Below, piece by piece: positions 54,606-56,364 of a DNA stretch of 56,364 nucleotides. The DNA is from Oscillospiraceae bacterium (GTDB lineage Bacteria; Bacillota; Clostridia; Oscillospirales; Oscillospiraceae). The position numbers were made by a program, and so were the translations under genes. The DNA is taken from assembly GCA_017465625.1 (NCBI GenBank), contig JAFTVV010000019.1, positions 1 to 56,364 of the forward strand, read 5' to 3'. Below the pieces are notes generated by a model. The model did no database searches. It had not been told where the DNA came from and saw only the letters and a program-made list of their open reading frames with translations. Position 1 is the stretch's first letter. Each line of letters opens with the position of its first letter.

Positions 54606-55791
54606 AAAGCTCCTCCCCTCTGTAACGGGCGATGGCGGCGCAGTCTTTGTCACCGCGGCCGGAGACCGTTACAACAATCACTTGATCCTTGCCCATGGTG
54701 GGCGCCAGCTTTTTGGCGTAGGCAATGGCGTGGGCGGACTCGATGGCAGGAATAATGCCCTCGGTGCGGGACAGATACTCAAAGGCATCCACCGCTTCAT
54801 CGTCGGTAACCGGCACATATTGGGCACGGCCCATATCGTGCAGATTGCAGTGCTCCGGTCCGATGCCCGGATAATCCAGTCCGGCGGACAGGGAGTAAAC
54901 CGGTGCAATCTGACCGTAGGAATCCTGACAGAAGTAGGCTTTCATTCCGTGGAAGATGCCAACGCGTCCGGTGGCAATGATGGCGGCAGTCTGTGCCGTG
55001 TCTGCACCGCGGCCGGCGGCCTCACAGCCGATGAGCCGAACGGCTTTGTCTTCAATAAAGTTATAGAATGAGCCAATGGCGTTGGAGCCACCGCCCACAC
55101 AGGCGATTACCGCATCCGGCAGTTTGCCCTCTTTTTCCAGGATCTGAGTCTTGATCTCCTGAGAGATCACAGCCTGAAAATCCCGTACCATTTCCGGGAA
55201 AGGATGAGGACCTACCACAGAACCGATGCAGTAATGGGCTTCCTCCACCTGCTGTGTCCAGGCACGCATCGCCTCAGAAACCGCATCCTTTAAAGTGCCG
55301 GTACCGCTGGTGACCGATACCACCTCTGCGCCCAGCAGACGCATCTTGTACACATTCAGCGCCTGACGCTCAATATCCTCCTGCCCCATATAGACCACGC
55401 ACTTCATATCCATCAGTGCGGCGGCAGTGGCAGAGGCTACACCGTGCTGACCTGCGCCGGTTTCGGCAATGAGCAGCTTTTTGCCCATTTTCTTGGCAAG
55501 AAGCGCCTGACCCAATACATTATTTACTTTATGCGCACCGGTGTGATTTAAGTCCTCGCGCTTCAGATAAATCTTTGCGCCGCCTAAATCCCGGGTCATT
55601 TTCTCTGCAAAGTACAGACGGGAAGGTCTGCCTGCATAGTCGTTAAAGAGGGCACTCAGCTCTTGCTGAAAAGCGGGGTCATTTTTGTAGAAGTTGTAAG
55701 CTTCCTCCAATTCGTGCAGTGCATTCATCAAAATCTCCGGCACGTACTGACCGCCGTGAATGCCGAATCTGCCATTTGTGAGCTTGCTCAT
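54598..55791 (-). CDS. trpB: Tryptophan synthase beta chain
   Basis: The 397-residue PLP enzyme joins indole and L-serine to make tryptophan. The PLP lysine is Lys88 ([10 protein letters not shown]), and the glycine-rich phosphate loop is [11 protein letters not shown] 55791, seven bases after GGAGG, is preferred to in-frame ATGs at 55797 and 55818; the last lies just beyond the T-box terminator T-run. It is the TrpA-partnered TrpB1 form. No other trp genes lie in the window. Confidence 0.97.
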   Translation of the reverse strand: MSKLTNGRFGIHGGQYVPEILMNALHELEEAYNFYKNDPAFQQELSALFNDYAGRPSRLYFAEKMTRDLGGAKIYLKREDLNHTGAHKVNNVLGQALLAKKMGKKLLIAETGAGQHGVASATAAALMDMKCVVYMGQEDIERQALNVYKMRLLGAEVVSVTSGTGTLKDAVSEAMRAWTQQVEEAHYCIGSVVGPHPFPEMVRDFQAVISQEIKTQILEKEGKLPDAVIACVGGGSNAIGSFYNFIEDKAVRLIGCEAAGRGADTAQTAAIIATGRVGIFHGMKAYFCQDSYGQIAPVYSLSAGLDYPGIGPEHCNLHDMGRAQYVPVTDDEAVDAFEYLSRTEGIIPAIESAHAIAYAKKLAPTMGKDQVIVVTVSGRGDKDCAAIARYRGEELYE

Positions 55792-55817
55792 TTTCATTCC
55801 TCCCTTGCCCGGAGACA

Positions 55818-56098
55818 TTAAAAAAACGCCCCGGACAGAATCGTGTTTCTGCCAAGGACGAATAAATCATTTACCCGCGATGCCACCTTGATTCATAGGA
55901 ATACCCTATGCGCTCTGCGAGATACCAACATATCTCCGGCAACTGACGTATGCCCTCACGTTGCAGAATACTCGGCATAAAGCCTTTGACTGCACCCTCA
56001 GCGGCCCATCTTGCAGTAATTGCACCGCCCGGCTCTCAGCACCTCCGGACTCTCTGTGGGGAATTAACTGCCGCCCCTCCGCCTCATCGGTTTTCTGG
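55818..56098 (-). promoter_or_regulatory. T-box riboswitch, tryptophan specificity
   Basis: The minus-strand leader of trpB shows Stem I signatures (GATGAGG near the base; AGAGAG then GGAGGTGCTGAGAG). A candidate specifier UGG (56008-56006) lies in AGATGGGCCGC. The T-box sequence AAGGTGGCATCGCGGG is at 55889-55874. A terminator hairpin follows (CAGAA/TTCTG within CGTCC/GGGCG) with a T7 run at 55826-55820. The UGGC in the T-box pairs with a tRNA ending GCCA, matching the G discriminator of bacterial tRNA-Trp. Uncharged tRNA-Trp should stabilise the antiterminator and turn the operon on. Confidence 0.9.
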
Positions 56099-56128
56099 AT
56101 TATACCACAATACACGGACAGTTGTCAA
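56099..56128 (-). promoter_or_regulatory. Promoter of the T-box/trpB operon
   Basis: On the minus strand a perfect TTGACA (56128-56123) and perfect TATAAT (56104-56099) are separated by 18 bp, just before the T-box leader. Confidence 0.88.
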
Positions 56129-56241
56129 TCCTAAAAAGACAAAAAATGTGCCGCACTTGCGGCACGTTCAATAGATAATCGCGTTTTCCCATATATGCGC
56201 CCACCTGCCGTAATTTTTCGTAGGGACACCACAGGAGCGCA

Positions 56242-56364
56242 ATGTCATTCAGTTTAGAATGTCATTGCGAGCACCCTGAGCGAAGCCGAAGGGTGCGTGG
56301 CAATCCGTAACCCTATTTAGAGACGGATTCCCACGACCGGTTTACAACCGGTCTCGGAATGACA
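56242..56364. repeat. MITE-like dispersed palindromic repeat, copy 2 (reaches window edge)
   Basis: AATGTCATTCAGTTTAGA, then a core from TGTCATTGCGAG (56260) to CTCGGAATGACA (56364). Nearly identical to 5776-5893 except for the terminal hairpin, here GACCGGT-TTAC-AACCGGTC. It is fused on the left to a fragment of the GTAGGGACACC repeat (56220-56238). Nothing else is seen between it and the T-box promoter. Confidence 0.85.

Overview
This window looks like the chromosome of a spore-forming, probably gut-dwelling member of the Clostridia, most likely Oscillospiraceae/Ruminococcaceae-like. The evidence is a SpoVT homologue, a T-box leader, an L13 autogenous leader, strong GGAGG ribosome binding sites, Gram-positive lipoprotein and surface-protein architecture, and short dispersed palindromic elements of the kind common in gut Firmicutes. 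The species cannot be named from the sequence alone.

Layout. 1-202: start of a zinc-ribbon-like gene leaving the window. 396-6923: housekeeping and metabolic genes (spoVT, typA, a small beta-rich protein, an MFS/GPH-type transporter with a glycerophosphodiesterase, a DUF2284 metal-binding protein and a low-molecular-weight phosphotyrosine phosphatase). 7456-45698: a large glycan-utilisation locus. 45792-47605: ttcA, then rplM-rpsI behind a promoter and an L13 leader hairpin. 47783-49170: an AT-rich patch with two unrecognised genes just after rpsI. 49205-55791 (minus strand): trpB-trpA-apgM-serC-serA-amidohydrolase behind a promoter and a tryptophan T-box. The window ends in a dispersed palindromic repeat, a second copy of which lies at 5776-5893.

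The glycan locus is the main interest. An AraC regulator is divergent from a 2251-residue secreted protein (here 'protein A'). Protein A carries five tandem and one divergent copy of a ~172-174-residue lectin-like repeat I do not recognise, then a GH123/DUF4091-type catalytic region, then a C-terminal carbohydrate-binding-like module. A four-gene minus-strand operon follows (ABC ATPase, membrane protein, anchored solute-binding-like protein, YesL/DUF624-like protein). A plus-strand operon then runs from 18506 to 42697. It encodes an alpha-L-rhamnosidase, a YD-repeat lipoprotein, an 1824-residue membrane-anchored protein made of the same repeat ('protein B'), two sugar ABC permeases, a binding protein, a GH123-like lipoprotein, a CBM-like lipoprotein, and cytoplasmic enzymes (GH20, beta-helix, GHL/GH29-like, beta-lactamase-fold hydrolase, GH2 mannosidase-like). 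A decapitated gene and a WbsX/GH99-like gene follow the terminator.

The modules fused in protein A occur as separate gene products in the neighbouring operon: repeats in protein B, the GH123-like domain in 30598-33060, and the CBM-like domain in 33063-33794. This suggests that B and the two lipoproteins work as one surface complex that captures and trims a rhamnose/hexosamine/mannose-containing glycan. The ABC system would import the products for the signal-less cytoplasmic glycosidases. The repeat domain and this split/fused architecture are the best candidates for something undescribed. A second coherent story is the Trp T-box operon, which joins tryptophan synthase to the first steps of serine synthesis; serine is the co-substrate of TrpB.
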